A stretch of 64,000 nucleotides of DNA from Rapana venosa. Its lineage: Eukaryota; Mollusca; Gastropoda; Neogastropoda; Muricidae. Within the stretch, counting starts at the first letter, position 1. Each line of letters begins with the position of its first letter. Below the pieces are notes generated by a model, which was given only the letters and a program-made list of their open reading frames with translations, searched no databases and was not told the origin of the DNA. The translations under genes and the position numbers were made by a program. Positions 1 to 31,500 of this stretch are shown here, in pieces. The DNA lies in contig CM054155.1 of assembly GCA_028751875.1 (NCBI GenBank), positions 6,915,897 through 6,979,896 of the forward strand. Direction: 5' to 3'.

Positions 1-1345
1 ACAGCACCCGCCTTCCTCTGTGAATGTCTTCACTTGTACACTCCTTCTCTTTCTCTCCGCTTCAACAGCCAAGATTCTATCACCCTGCCAGGGTGTGTGA
101 CCTGTGTGTGCGTGCGTGTGTGCGTGCATGCGTGCGAGCACATGTGGACTTGATGGAACTATTAACCCTTTGCTGGGCACAGCAAAATCATTTGTTCACT
201 TCCTGCTGGGCAAGCAAAATGGAGGTGGATGGCCTCTGAGTGGGTGGGTGTATTTAACATGCAATAACTCCACAATGGCTTAATGGATTGTAATGAAATA
301 AAAACAGCAAAATGCAGAAATGAATAAAGAAACTGCTATTTGCTATTGTGTGTTGTTGATATTTTTTTTTTAAAAGAATTATAATGCATAAACACACAAG
401 GTCATTGATCGGTTTGTATGTGTCAGTTAGTGTTGCAATAGCTTTGGAATGCATGCATGGATTTTGATCAAATAAAAAGTAAAACATTCAGAAACAATTA
501 CAGAAGAAAAGTTTTCAACCTACTGTTGTGTTTTTAGTTTTTTTTATGAATGATGCACGAAAACATGAAACATTCCGACGGTCGCCATTTTGTTTGCCAA
601 CGATCGCCGACAATCGCGATGCATGTTAACTTTACAGTTCGAGCCGCTACCATAACAAAAGTCCCAAATAGCAATCAATTCACAAAATATATCAAGTTGT
701 GAACCATTGCCAAACTCGAAATCCGCGATAATTTCCCCAATTCTATGAGCAGAATTCAAAACGCGCATCGGCCGAGTAAGATTTGACGATCGATTTACGT
801 CTCGAACTTCGTTGTTGTCAAAACCGTCTTTCTCACTTCAATCAACAAAGTCAGAAGCGCACAGACTACTCAGATCGCTTACATCGATATTTGAGCCTGG
901 ATACACATCTCACAGCGTCATATTTTCGGCATGAAAGCCATAAAAACGATCGTACATGTCGGATTCGAAGATAGCGTCCATCTTGGGAAAAATTGCGATT
1001 TTTTTCCTCCAAAACTTGCCACGAAACACATTCCAACCGCCGCCATTTGCAATGTACATGCGGAAGTCACGTGGGCAGTCTCGTTGCTTCTAATTTCACG
1101 AGATTTGAAGCGAGATTGGCGGGAATTTCGAATGTATGAACGCACTGAAGTGACGGTCACGACGCCGGCCGTTTTTGGCCGTTGTGCCCAAGGATAGGTT
1201 CGGACGTTTTGGGACGCTATGCCCAGCAAAGGGTTAATTGTTACTGGTTGTATGACTGTGTAAGAATGAGTTGAGTGCAAGCGCTTTGATTTGTCTCTGC
1301 AAGATATAGCGCAATATAAATTCCATTTATTATTATTATTAGACT
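1..1345 (+). mobile_element. L2-like LINE 3' end, interrupted by a TTAA element
   Basis: Positions 1-161 read like the last part of a LINE reverse transcriptase ORF and align by eye with the better copy at 47868-48480. Positions 1238-1345 carry the family's 3' tail: AAGCGCTTTGATTTG, CAAGATATAGCGC and an ATT microsatellite end. The LINE was split by the insertion at 166-1233. Confidence 0.75.
166..1233. mobile_element. Non-autonomous piggyBac-like element, 1068 bp
   Basis: The ends are inverted repeats CCCTTTGCTGGGCA[C/T]AGC, matching at 17 of 18 bases, directly flanked by TTAA on both sides (162-165 and 1234-1237). TTAA duplication with CCC-starting termini is the piggyBac signature. The related LINE copy near 48370 has the uninterrupted site AACTATTAATTGTAACTTG. 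That matches the two flanks here once the element and one TTAA are removed. No transposase ORF is visible inside, so it is a MITE-like derivative. The internal sequence is richer in CpG than its surroundings. Confidence 0.82.
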
Positions 1346-1346
1346 A

Positions 1347-21709
<20,363 letters not shown>

Positions 21710-22882
21710 GTTGGCAATTTGTCTGGAAAAGTCGAATTACGTATTTTCTTAGACACTTAATGCGGTTTCACCTCAGTCAATATGCCGGACATTTACTGTT
21801 CGCGAATCTCTGCCAAGAAAGAAACACACCGTGTGATTGGTTCACTTATCTGCATTACAAAATCATGTAAACTAGTTTTAGTTATAGCTCAAAGCTTTAA
21901 CTCATCATAAAGCATTACAAAGATTAATAAAACATCCAACTGAATTCGTGTTTAGTTATTTAATCGTTTTTATAAGCTATATTTGAATAAATAAAGCAAT
22001 ACATCCAGAGAATGTCCTACTTTAATTAGCCAATCATTGAAAGCCTTGCTTTTGTGCAGAACTATTTAGACAGAATTCGGATAATTGTTTTCGAAAATGG
22101 TTTATCACTTTCTGACTTCTGTAATACAATTCGTATGTAATTATTGATTGTTTTTCAATTTTTTGAGAGATTTATTAAGGTCAAAGCAAAGTAATAGGGC
22201 TACTGAACAATTTTCAAGATTGTATTCTAGCTCTGTTTAACCAGAACTGGACACGCATGCGTGCTGCAGCCAAGTGCAAGACTAAAATCAGCGTCTACAC
22301 TTGCTACCTATGAATGGCAAAATCACTTTGCCACAATGCTAAAGATTCGCGTCAATGCTACTGCATCGCATGCTCATGGAATGTAAGTAATGCTTATGAC
22401 AACCATAGCTTTGACCTCCTTTACCATACTCGTCCTGAAAAGATGGAGATAGATTCAACCATCATCCCTCATCAAAGAAAGAAAAGGGGGGGGGGGGGGG
22501 GGGGGGGGGGGGACGAAAGGAAAAGCTGCAGAGCTACTTATCTACAACACAATCATCTACTCACAAAACCAAGGTCATACCTCCCTGGGGATGCCGGGGG
22601 CTCTTTCAGTCTAAATAGCATCTCCATCTTCTTGAAATTATGTGCTGCAAATTTCCACTTTTCTTTTTCTCTCTTTGTTTTTGTCTTTCTCTTTATTTTT
22701 TCTATCACCTCTCTTGCTTATTTTCTGCCTTTCCCAGTCTACCATCCTGCCTTTGTTCAAACAAAGCTTTCAGGAAATTATTCTGTTTTCATTTTCTGAC
22801 ATTTTCCCCTTTTAAAAAAAATCGGTTTTTGTTCTGGCGACCATGTAATCTTAAAAAAAATAAATAAATAATAATAATAATG

Positions 22883-22914
<32 letters not shown>
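21710..22914. other. Region upstream of the importin gene
   Basis: It should hold the importin promoter and 5' UTR. I see no clear TATA box or CpG island. A poly-G run lies at 22487-22512. A short minus-strand frame near 22550-22640 (EMLFRLKEPPASPGRYDLG) has an exon-like look but is unidentified. Confidence 0.4.
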
Positions 22915-22933
<19 letters not shown>

Positions 22934-23437
22934 AAATAAATAATGATGATGATGTATGGAATTTATATAGCACTAAATCTTGAAAAGGAATAAATCAAAG
23001 CGCTTACATTCAAATCATTTACACTTATACAATCATTTATGAATTTAAAATTTTTTACATGATGTAGCGCCTGGGCTTTATCACAGTTCTTGATTAAACC
23101 ATTGACGCTGGGGGCAACAGCAAAGTGAGAGGCTGTATGACCAGTGGCTTTCCCACTCATGGAATTCCACTTTACAGCTTAGTCTTTAGTGATCGACTAT
23201 GACTCTCTGACTAGGAGGCTTGACTCGCACAGTCCTTATGTGCTGCAGCCCTGGGGGCTGGTTGGCCTTTGGAGAGCATCTCCAACGCTGACTGTCCTTA
23301 TGCCCACTTGGCCGAGAGAGTGGGGATGTGCTGTGGGCAAGGCATCTCCACTATAATCAAATTTCTGCCCAGTTTCCAAAACAGCAGCTGCCTCCTCTGC
23401 TATTTTGGAGATCATCGTCGGACACGACGGACAAACA

Positions 23438-23490
<53 letters not shown>

Positions 23491-23960
23491 CACACGCGCG
23501 CACGCAAGCACGCACGCACACGCGCACAGCATGCCTATGCCTGGTGAAGGAGATGGGGGTGGCCGCTGAAGAGTATGGATAGATAATGAGAGGGAAGATC
23601 TAAGGACGGAAATAACATGTTTTGAGGATGGATTTGAAAATATCGAATGTAGGCTTTTGGCGAAGGGACAGGGGGAGGTTATTTCAGATGGATGGACCAC
23701 AGACAGAGAAAGAGCAACGGCCAACAGTAGTTTGCTTGAATCTCAATGTTTAGAAGCACAGAGTATCCGCAGCTGAACGAAGGGAACGGGATGGTGTGTA
23801 CAGGTGAAGTCGGCCGCAGAGATAAGAGGGTGCAGATTAAAATTTTGTGGAGACATTTGAAACAAAGGGTACAAATCTTGCATTTCACTCTTTGTGAGAC
23901 AGGGATGGGCACATGATGTCCATACTGCAGTGTTAATTTGTCCATTTGACATTTGTATAA
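22874..23960 (-). mobile_element. L2-like LINE 3' end, minus strand
   Basis: An (AAT)n run and the inverted family tail (GGAATTTATATAGCAC, AAATCAAAGCGC) sit at 22874-23010. Upstream on the minus strand (23950 to 23600) the frame reads PVSQRVKCKICTLCFKCLHK and later AVALSLSVVHPSEITSPCP, parallel to the copy at 47868-48186. (TA)n and (CA)n repeats at 23438-23525 interrupt it. Confidence 0.8.
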
Positions 23961-24470
23961 TTTTGTTCATTAAAAATTGTTTTTGGTATCTTTTTCTACG
24001 ATTGTTTTGTAATCTAAGAATGATGAATTAAACGGAATGGCTGGTGTCTTCAGTACAGCCTGGTTTATTGGCCAGAAAGAAATGACGTAGGTAGCACTAT
24101 TGGGTCATTTATTGTTGTCTTTTGTGTTGGGTTGCTGTTGGGTTTTTCCCCCCATGTGGATGGTGTTAAATACTTGAAGGTATTAGGAGATGTTGGTTTT
24201 GAACTTGAAGTGAAAATTACTAAAGCCACTGAAACTGAATGAGGTAACAGCCCTAATATGGCTTTTTTATGATCAGTAGGGCTATAAAACAATTTGGACT
24301 GGAATCGAACCAGGGTCATCACAACAACAGCAACAACAACAACAAAAGTAAACACACCCATAAGTCAGACACACAGCCAAAACTTCAGCCGGTTTTATCC
24401 AACAAACCATCAACATCGCCCATGCCTATATATTATAACCCTTTGTGCAGTCCTCAATATTGAAGTATTC

Positions 24471-24971
24471 AACCATCCCTCCTCCATGATTACCTGTCAA
24501 TACCATACCCTCCTCATGATTACCTGTCAATCCATACCCCTCCATGATTACCTGTCAACCATACCTCCTCCATGAATTACTGTCAACCATACCCTCCCCA
24601 TGATTAACCTGTCAACCATACCCTCTCCAGTTACCTGTCAACCAACATCCTCAGATTACTGTCAACCATACCTCCTCCATGATTACCTGTCAACCATACC
24701 TCCTCCATGATTACCTGTCAACCATACCCTCCTCCATGATTACCTGTCAACCATACCCTCCTCCATGATTACCTGTCAACCATACCATCCTCCATGATAC
24801 CCTAACCATACCTCCTCCATGATTACCTGTCAACCATACCATCCTCCATGATTACCTGTCAACCATACCTCCTCCATGATTACCTGTCAACCATACCATC
24901 CTCCATGATTACCTGTCAACCATACCCTCCTCCATGATTACCTGTCAACCATACCATCCTCCATGATTACC
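24471..24971. repeat. Minisatellite, 28-29 bp unit
   Basis: The unit ACCATACC[CTCC/ATCC] followed by TCCATGATTACCTGTCA is repeated about 18 times head to tail. Two interleaved variants, ATCC and CTCC, alternate in the right half. Units at the left edge are more diverged. No spacers separate the repeats. Confidence 0.93.
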
Positions 24972-25101
24972 TTCTTCTTCCTCCAACGCTCAGACAGCAA
25001 CTCCTGAGGCCCTGAAGATGGTAGTCTAAACAAGTATATTTTCCTTCGGTAGAAAAGCCATTTAACATCTTTGCTATGACACTGTTCATTTAGTCACCTG
25101 C

Positions 25102-25668
25102 TCATCTCATCTCATCTGCTCCCATAACGACCTCTGGGGTCGTAGGGGCACTGCAGTGACGAACGTTGCACCAGCTGGCTCCATTTGAGGGGGTTGTGTG
25201 CAAGTGCCTGGGTTGTGGAGAAGCTCTTCCCTGTCCATTCAGTGATGTTGTCTGCCCATTTCTTCCTCTGTCTGCCTCGCCTTCTCTTCCCCTGCACTGT
25301 TCCCTGCAGTATGGTTTTGGACAGCCCATCTGATCTAGTCACATGTTCGTACCATCTGAGCTTCCTTTTCTTGGCTGTGGTCAGCAGGTTTTCGTAGTGC
25401 TTTACTTGTTGGGTGATGGTTTGTAGGACTTGACTGTGATCTTGGTAGTGATTGGCTGGGCATTGCTTGTCATGAGTTTTGTCTTCTCGGCACTGATCTC
25501 CATGCCATATCTGGAGGATGTTTTGTCCAGGTGGTACACTAGGTTGGCTAGTTCCTGTTCATTTCCTGCAAGTCCGTCGATGTCATCAGCAAACCTGAGG
25601 CTAGTCACCTGCTGTGTGTGATAATTTGTAAAGAAACGTAGAGGAATATGTTCTAACGGTAAACCCAA
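25102..25668 (-). pseudogene. LINE reverse transcriptase fragment
   Basis: On the minus strand FADDIDGLAGNEQELANLV is the (Y/F)ADD catalytic motif region of reverse transcriptase, followed by MEISAEKTKLM. A frame-shifted C-terminal part then reads VTRSDGLSKTILQGTVQG and RRGRQRKKWADNITEWTG, a hallmark of LINE ORF2 C-termini. The middle is missing between the two pieces. Confidence 0.85.
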
Positions 25669-26049
25669 TTTGTTGTTGTTGTTTTTTGTTTTGTTTGTTT
25701 GTTGTTGTTGTTGTTGTTGTTGTTGTTTTGGGGGTTGATATTAAGCCGCATAACCTTGTATTAAGGAAATGCAGGCCTACTTATGTTTACGGCATTTCCG
25801 GGAGATGGTGAATTCTTTTTTTTTACACTGGTTTCATAAAAAGCTTTTTTATTTTTTTAATCAGCATCAATCCAACTTTCCAAATGACTACAAAAAATAC
25901 CCCCAAAATATAGAAGTTAGGTTTCCAGCAATCACGAACAATATTTTTAGCAGATTATTCTGATGATGAAATTCACCAGAAACTAGTACCATACTTAATG
26001 GTGATAAAACTTGGTTGACACATGTAAGAGAAGGGTGAATGTGTGCGTG

Positions 26050-26052
26050 TGT

Positions 26053-26120
<68 letters not shown>

Positions 26121-26122
26121 CG
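26050..26122. repeat. TG/GA microsatellite
   Basis: (TG)n followed by (GA)n, at the 3' edge of a LINE remnant. Confidence 0.9.
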
Positions 26123-26770
26123 CTTTGACGCTTTGACCAATTTATTGTCATTGCCCAAAGTGGCCTATTGACAAGGGGGTTATACACGACTTTCTTTTGT
26201 AAATACAAATAAATACAAGAAAAATCACATGATGCATTTAACGTAATGAAAACCAAAAAACCAAAAATGAGCTCTTATGAACGGATACGACTTTAAGCTC
26301 TGACGTAAACTCAGTTTCAAAATGAACACAAAGTAATAACAAGGATGAACAATAGGAACCAATAAGCAATAACTAAAATAATGAAAAGAACATTCTAGAA
26401 TGCTATATTAGACCATCCATTGACATTGTATGTGAAATTTTCAAAAAATATTCTTGCTGGAGACTACAGCGTAATTATAAATGTTTCTTTATGTGTTTCA
26501 CAAAATTCTGGAGTTTACATAATATAAATGTTACTTTAGTTTAGTCACAAATGTTAAGCTAATTGGAACTTAGCTATAACTGTCTTAATTTCAGTGCTTC
26601 AGCAATAAACTTTGCAACCGATTTGATCACAATATCATCATCGGACGATAAGATAGAAAAAATATCTTGCCTTCGGAAAGCTTCTAGATTGAGAACACCA
26701 CAGTTTTCACGTATGGAAACATATGATTGACAATGAAACAGGAAATGCACTTCATCATCAAGAATATGAT

Positions 26771-26823
<53 letters not shown>

Positions 26824-26861
26824 GAGAGAGAGAGAGAGAGATTCAACCACGCCTTGTCCAA
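26123..26861 (-). pseudogene. Non-LTR retrotransposon 3' remnant 1
   Basis: The minus-strand frame 26574-26790 ends DDEVHFLFHCQSY ... SVAKFIAEALKLRQL. HFLFHC is the H-x4-C part of the cysteine-rich C-terminus of many LINE ORF2 proteins. The 3' UTR probably continues to 26123. A GA tract interrupts the upstream side. Confidence 0.72.
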
Positions 26862-26957
26862 GTTTGTCTCCTATAACTTTGTGTGTGTGTGTGTGTGTGT
26901 GTTTTCCAGTTATTTTGATAGTGAACTTCCAATTCAGCAAATGTGAACAACTCTAGC

Positions 26958-26978
26958 CCTCACACACACACATACACA

Positions 26979-27014
<36 letters not shown>

Positions 27015-27015
27015 A
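26958..27015. repeat. CA microsatellite
   Basis: (CA)n with TA interruptions between two LINE remnants. Confidence 0.9.
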
Positions 27016-27059
27016 GCTTCAAGATTTAATTCCTTTCACCCCTTTTAGGGCATGGAGGA

Positions 27060-27480
27060 TTACAAACAAATTGAACAGAAGAATAAACCTAACAGCAATG
27101 CACCCAAAAATAATATCAATACTAACAGAACTGGTAAGCAAGAGTTCATAGCAAAATGATATGCAAACAGCATTAAAGACTCAGGATTAAAAAAAAAAAA
27201 GTATACACATTTCTTTAAAAGACACAACCTACACTTATGAAAGACAAGTGAAATTTCAAGAAATACAGCAAATCCTATGAATTTTGAGAGTGACAGGATA
27301 ACTTTTCGAGATTTGTATTTCATTAGCCTACAAAAACTATAACTGGACATGGGTTGAACAAAATGTCGGGGAATAAAATATTGTCATAAATGTTTGAAGT
27401 GGGGACATTCCATGATAAAATGAAATTCATCCCCTAAAACAGACATATCGCATTAAAAAAAAATTCATTCTTCCCTTGGT
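27060..27480 (-). pseudogene. Non-LTR retrotransposon 3' remnant 2
   Basis: The minus-strand reading is GDEFHFIMECPHFKHL, an in-frame stop, QYFIPRHFVQPMSSYSF, then LSKFIGFAVFLE. HFIMEC again matches the H-x4-C C-terminal motif. It is related to remnant 1. Confidence 0.72.
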
Positions 27481-28123
27481 ATGTTATGGAAAGAGTTCAA
27501 CCTTAATAGGAAGCTTGTGACAGCTACAACAAATTTCATAGGAGCATAAACCTATACATTGGTAAACAAGTTATATATTTATCCATACCCAAATCGATCT
27601 TATAGTTTTTATAATAAAGGCATCTACTATTATTCCACATCTCAGTTCTCCATTCATTAACAAAATTTTCTATTAAGAAGGCTTTGATATGTGAACTTGT
27701 AGAATAAGTACTTGGTGACTCCCCCCCCCTTAATTTTTTTTATTTTTAGCCCTGCTCTAAACGCTTATCTGTTGCTTTTACACTGATGCAAGTAAAACTG
27801 ATACACACATAAATACAAACAATCTACAATAAAACAAAAAACACGGACCCATGAGTGCGCAAACTCCTAATAATAATTTATTAGGAATAAACGCAAACTA
27901 GGCTAGGCACCAACTACAGGCCTAGGCCTACCACTTGCTGTTTCCTATCTTGCACATGCGCACTAATCTAATCGTAACGAGCAACGCGGTGTGTTCGAGT
28001 GCGGCCATCGATACAATCACGACACCCAGGTTAGGCTTATCTCAACAACTTATATTATATCTGTCAGCTATCTTTCTGTGTCAGACTCAGATCGAGTGGC
28101 TAGCCTGCTGGACTGTTTTCACT

Positions 28124-28288
28124 ATGGCAGAACTGCTTACGTTGACAACTGTGGTGTCTCTTGCTGTGACCGCCGTGTATGCAGTCGGAAGCATAATTGG
28201 CGGGTTTCGTCTGGGGAGAAAGCTGCCCAGTGTGGAAAAGTGGATTCTGGCATGGCTGTTGTTCGATGCCTTGATTCATTTTACTTTG
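28124..28288 (+). CDS. EBPL: EBPL exon 1 (residues 1-55)
   Basis: It has 55 codons from MAELLTLTT to DALIHFTL, with donor GTAATT in phase 0. Two hydrophobic segments are visible: LTTVVSLAVTAVYAVGSIIG and WILAWLLFDALIHF. Confidence 0.9.
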
Positions 28289-28400
28289 GTAATTGATTTG
28301 TTTTTCCTTTATGAAGTCTGTGTAATGTCACGATGCCGTTTATAATCTTGCTTGCTCGTCTAAAGTTACGTAAATATTTGAGAAAGTTCTACACGTGCGT

Positions 28401-28436
<36 letters not shown>

Positions 28437-28461
28437 AGTGTGTGTGTGTGTGTCACTGTGT

Positions 28462-28492
<31 letters not shown>

Positions 28493-28498
28493 TGTGTG

Positions 28499-28535
<37 letters not shown>

Positions 28536-31500
28536 GTCAAACTGATCTTTCTTAAGGGTGAAGGAGAAAGTTTACACAACCTTTTCACCACCCTGTCCAC
28601 ACAAACTAGAAATTTACTTTAAAAACAAAGACAAAATTATAGGACCTTTTTTTAAAAAAAAATTTTAATTCAGTTTTTGCAGGCCATATGGCCCATAGGA
28701 ACAACAGTTAATCATATACTTTCATGTAAGGTGAACATCCTTACTTCTGATATCTAAACATTTAGTAAGAAATAATCCAACTTTAAACATCAAACTAGGT
28801 TTAGTGTTCATACAAAGAAGCTGCACTTTCAGATTCGATGGAAATCTGTAATAATACAAAGGAATACATTTTCTTCGCAATACAGCATATTTTGGGCATA
28901 CAAGTAAAAAGTGACAAACATCTTCAATTTGTTGGCCATCACACTGAGAGCAGAATGGATCAGTAATCGGTTTGCCATAACGTGAAATTCCATTTAAAGG
29001 TAATCTGTTTGACCTCAGTAAACATATACCTCTACGGTATTCTAAAGATTCTACTTCACATACATAATTTGCTCTACAAATAATCGGGTGATAATCTAAG
29101 TAGTCAGGGTATGCTGATAGAGAGTCATGCCTTTTTTGTTGGTACACATCTTGTATTCGTATTTGGAATTCTTTCATGAAGGATGAGGAATTACCACAAT
29201 TTTGCATTGTCCAAACATAACCAAATCCGTGGGTGCATAAAATCTTTCTAACATGTGTTACCCAATTTATTCTCCCTGCTTCATCCTGTCTACACAACAT
29301 ATTGTAGCATTGTCTGGGATATCTATGATCAGGCATATCCAAAATTTTTAGCCAATATTTGATTACTCTGTGTGTGTGTGTGACTGTGAGTGTGTCATTG
29401 TGTCACTGTGAGTGTGTCAGTATGTGTGTGACAGTGTGTGTGTGTGTGTGTGACTGTGTGCTGGAGTGCTTTTGCACACCAACTGACAAAGATTAGGGAC
29501 AATGATGTTCATGTAATGTAGGCGTGTATGGGGTGTCAGGGAGGGATAGTACCTCTGATGGGGAACATGTCGCACCCTCTGGGGTGGTTCGTCCGCTTTG
29601 GTCCCCACCTGGCACCCAGCTCTCCCCTGTGGCTCCAAGTAGCTGTTAGCATGCGACAGCGGCCACACCCCGGTAAACCGCTTCCACAGGCGGGCTAAAC
29701 CAGGTGAGGGTAGCCGTCGGGTCTCAAACCCTCGGCGAGTTAGGGAATGCCTACCCAAGCATGTGAAGACTGTAGTCGGCGGAGTGAGGGGATGAGGACA
29801 CCTTCTATCCCAACAGTCACGAAGGTGGCGACAGCAAGCGTCGTGGAGCGCTACGGGCATGGCAAGGCACTACAGACGTTGTGGCCATCCACTGCAGCCG
29901 AGGAAGTCCCTGGTTGTGACGGCTCTTCCGTACCACCAGATCCTGGCTTCTAAGGCCGAGAGAGTGGGATTGCCCCTGTGCATCGACTTTCCCACTTTAA
30001 ACACTTTCCCGCACAGGTTTTCCTCATGTGTGTTAGTCCCCACACCCTCACACCCCCAAAACTACCAAAGTCCTGCGGCGATGGGGAACGGGCGAAGCAA
30101 CAGGTGGAGGTGAGCACTGGAAGTTGTAGTTTGAACCCTGCACGTAGGCAGCCTGGTGGCAATAGTGGTTTTCCTCCTGACCCCGGGACAACAGTGGAGC
30201 TCGGTGTTCCCCCAGGTGACTGAGCAGCCTCTTTAGGCAGCATGCTCCCCTCACATGGGGAGGGGATGGAAAAGGTTTTGCCCCAAAAAAATGTTTGTCC
30301 TTCCAATGGCCAGATACGCGGTGGCAGTTTCTCCCCCTCCAAGCGATCAAAACCCAAAAAAAGAAACAATTTAAATCGTTGTTGCGGGGAAACGTGCGCC
30401 ACTCATGGAAGAGGCCTCTTCAAGGCCCGAGAGGAGAAGGCTTCTTGCAAGGGAAATGGCCGTACATAGGCCCTCAGCGAAAAGACTAGCTGGGGAAGGA
30501 TTTGGATGACTGAAAGGGGGTAAAATTTTTTTTGGGAAAAGGCAAGGGCCCAAAAGTGAGAAAAAATTATGGAGTGGGAGTGGCCATCAAACATGCTCCT
30601 CAAACAATTCTGATCTACCAATTTCAGTGAACGAAGGCTGTGAAACTCCGCTTCCCTGAACCGTACCGGCTTATTACTCATCGTGCATCGCCCCAAAAAA
30701 AAACCCTTACAGCAGCGATGAAGTGAAGGAAGCTTTTTATGAGGAGTCAGGCCCTCGTAAAGGACACCCCCTCTAATGACAAGTCATCTTGCGGGGCGTT
30801 TTTCAAGCCAATTTGGAGCGGACTGCAAAAATTTGGGAAGGCGGCGGGGGCCACAGGAACTGGAAAGGGTGAATTCCAACAGCTTGATGCTTCTAAGTTT
30901 GTGTGAAAAAACACATCATAAACAAACCACTTTTCCCGGCAGGCCGACAAATTCAAGGCAACATGGATGCCCCCAAAGATCCAAGCGTGGCACCTGATCG
31001 ATTTTGCCATCGCCCCAAAAGAGGACATCGGCTCAGGATCCCGGGCCATGCGGGAGCCGAGTGTTGGACAGCCCATCGTTATCAGGGCCACCCTTTCCCT
31101 GCATATGCTCCAATTTGGAAAGACCCCGAAAGTCCTCAGACAGGTTAAACTTTCCCAAACCGAAAAACTCAGAACGCAGTGATTTGGGAAGACCTCGACG
31201 GCAATGATCCCATGGTCCCCTGACGGGCTGCCCGACTCAAAGGGGGGAGCAATTAACACTGGTAAAGGGGTAGCAAAAAACACTATCGGCCCGAAAAGGG
31301 GAAATTCATCGGATTGGTTCGACGGAACGCGAGCACATGGGGAAACTCCTGGATGAAAGAGAAAGCATTTGTAGGGGGCCAAAACGACTCTCCCGGCCCC
31401 AAGCATGATCGCTTCAGCATCCCCAAAAAACAGGCCCAGTTGCGCTGCGCAAGTGCAGGTGTAGGGGGGAGAGGGGCAGACGAGGGTCCAGAGATACCTG

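Noticed and set aside
918..1280. 120-codon minus-strand frame and 88-codon plus-strand frame inside the TTAA element
   Set aside because: They extend over or near the element's ends, overlap on opposite strands and show no transposase motif.
24290..24320. Minus-strand GGTTCGATTCC that looks like a tRNA B box
   Set aside because: No A box at a suitable distance and no tRNA fold; at most the relic of a SINE.
24471..24971. CRISPR-like repeat array
   Set aside because: The units are directly adjacent without unique spacers and the surrounding DNA is eukaryotic; it is a minisatellite.
27935..28123. An N-terminal extension of EBPL from the upstream in-frame ATG
   Set aside because: The frame is open, but the family starts at the position of 28124, and the extra residues resemble no signal or domain. 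It is kept only as an alternative.
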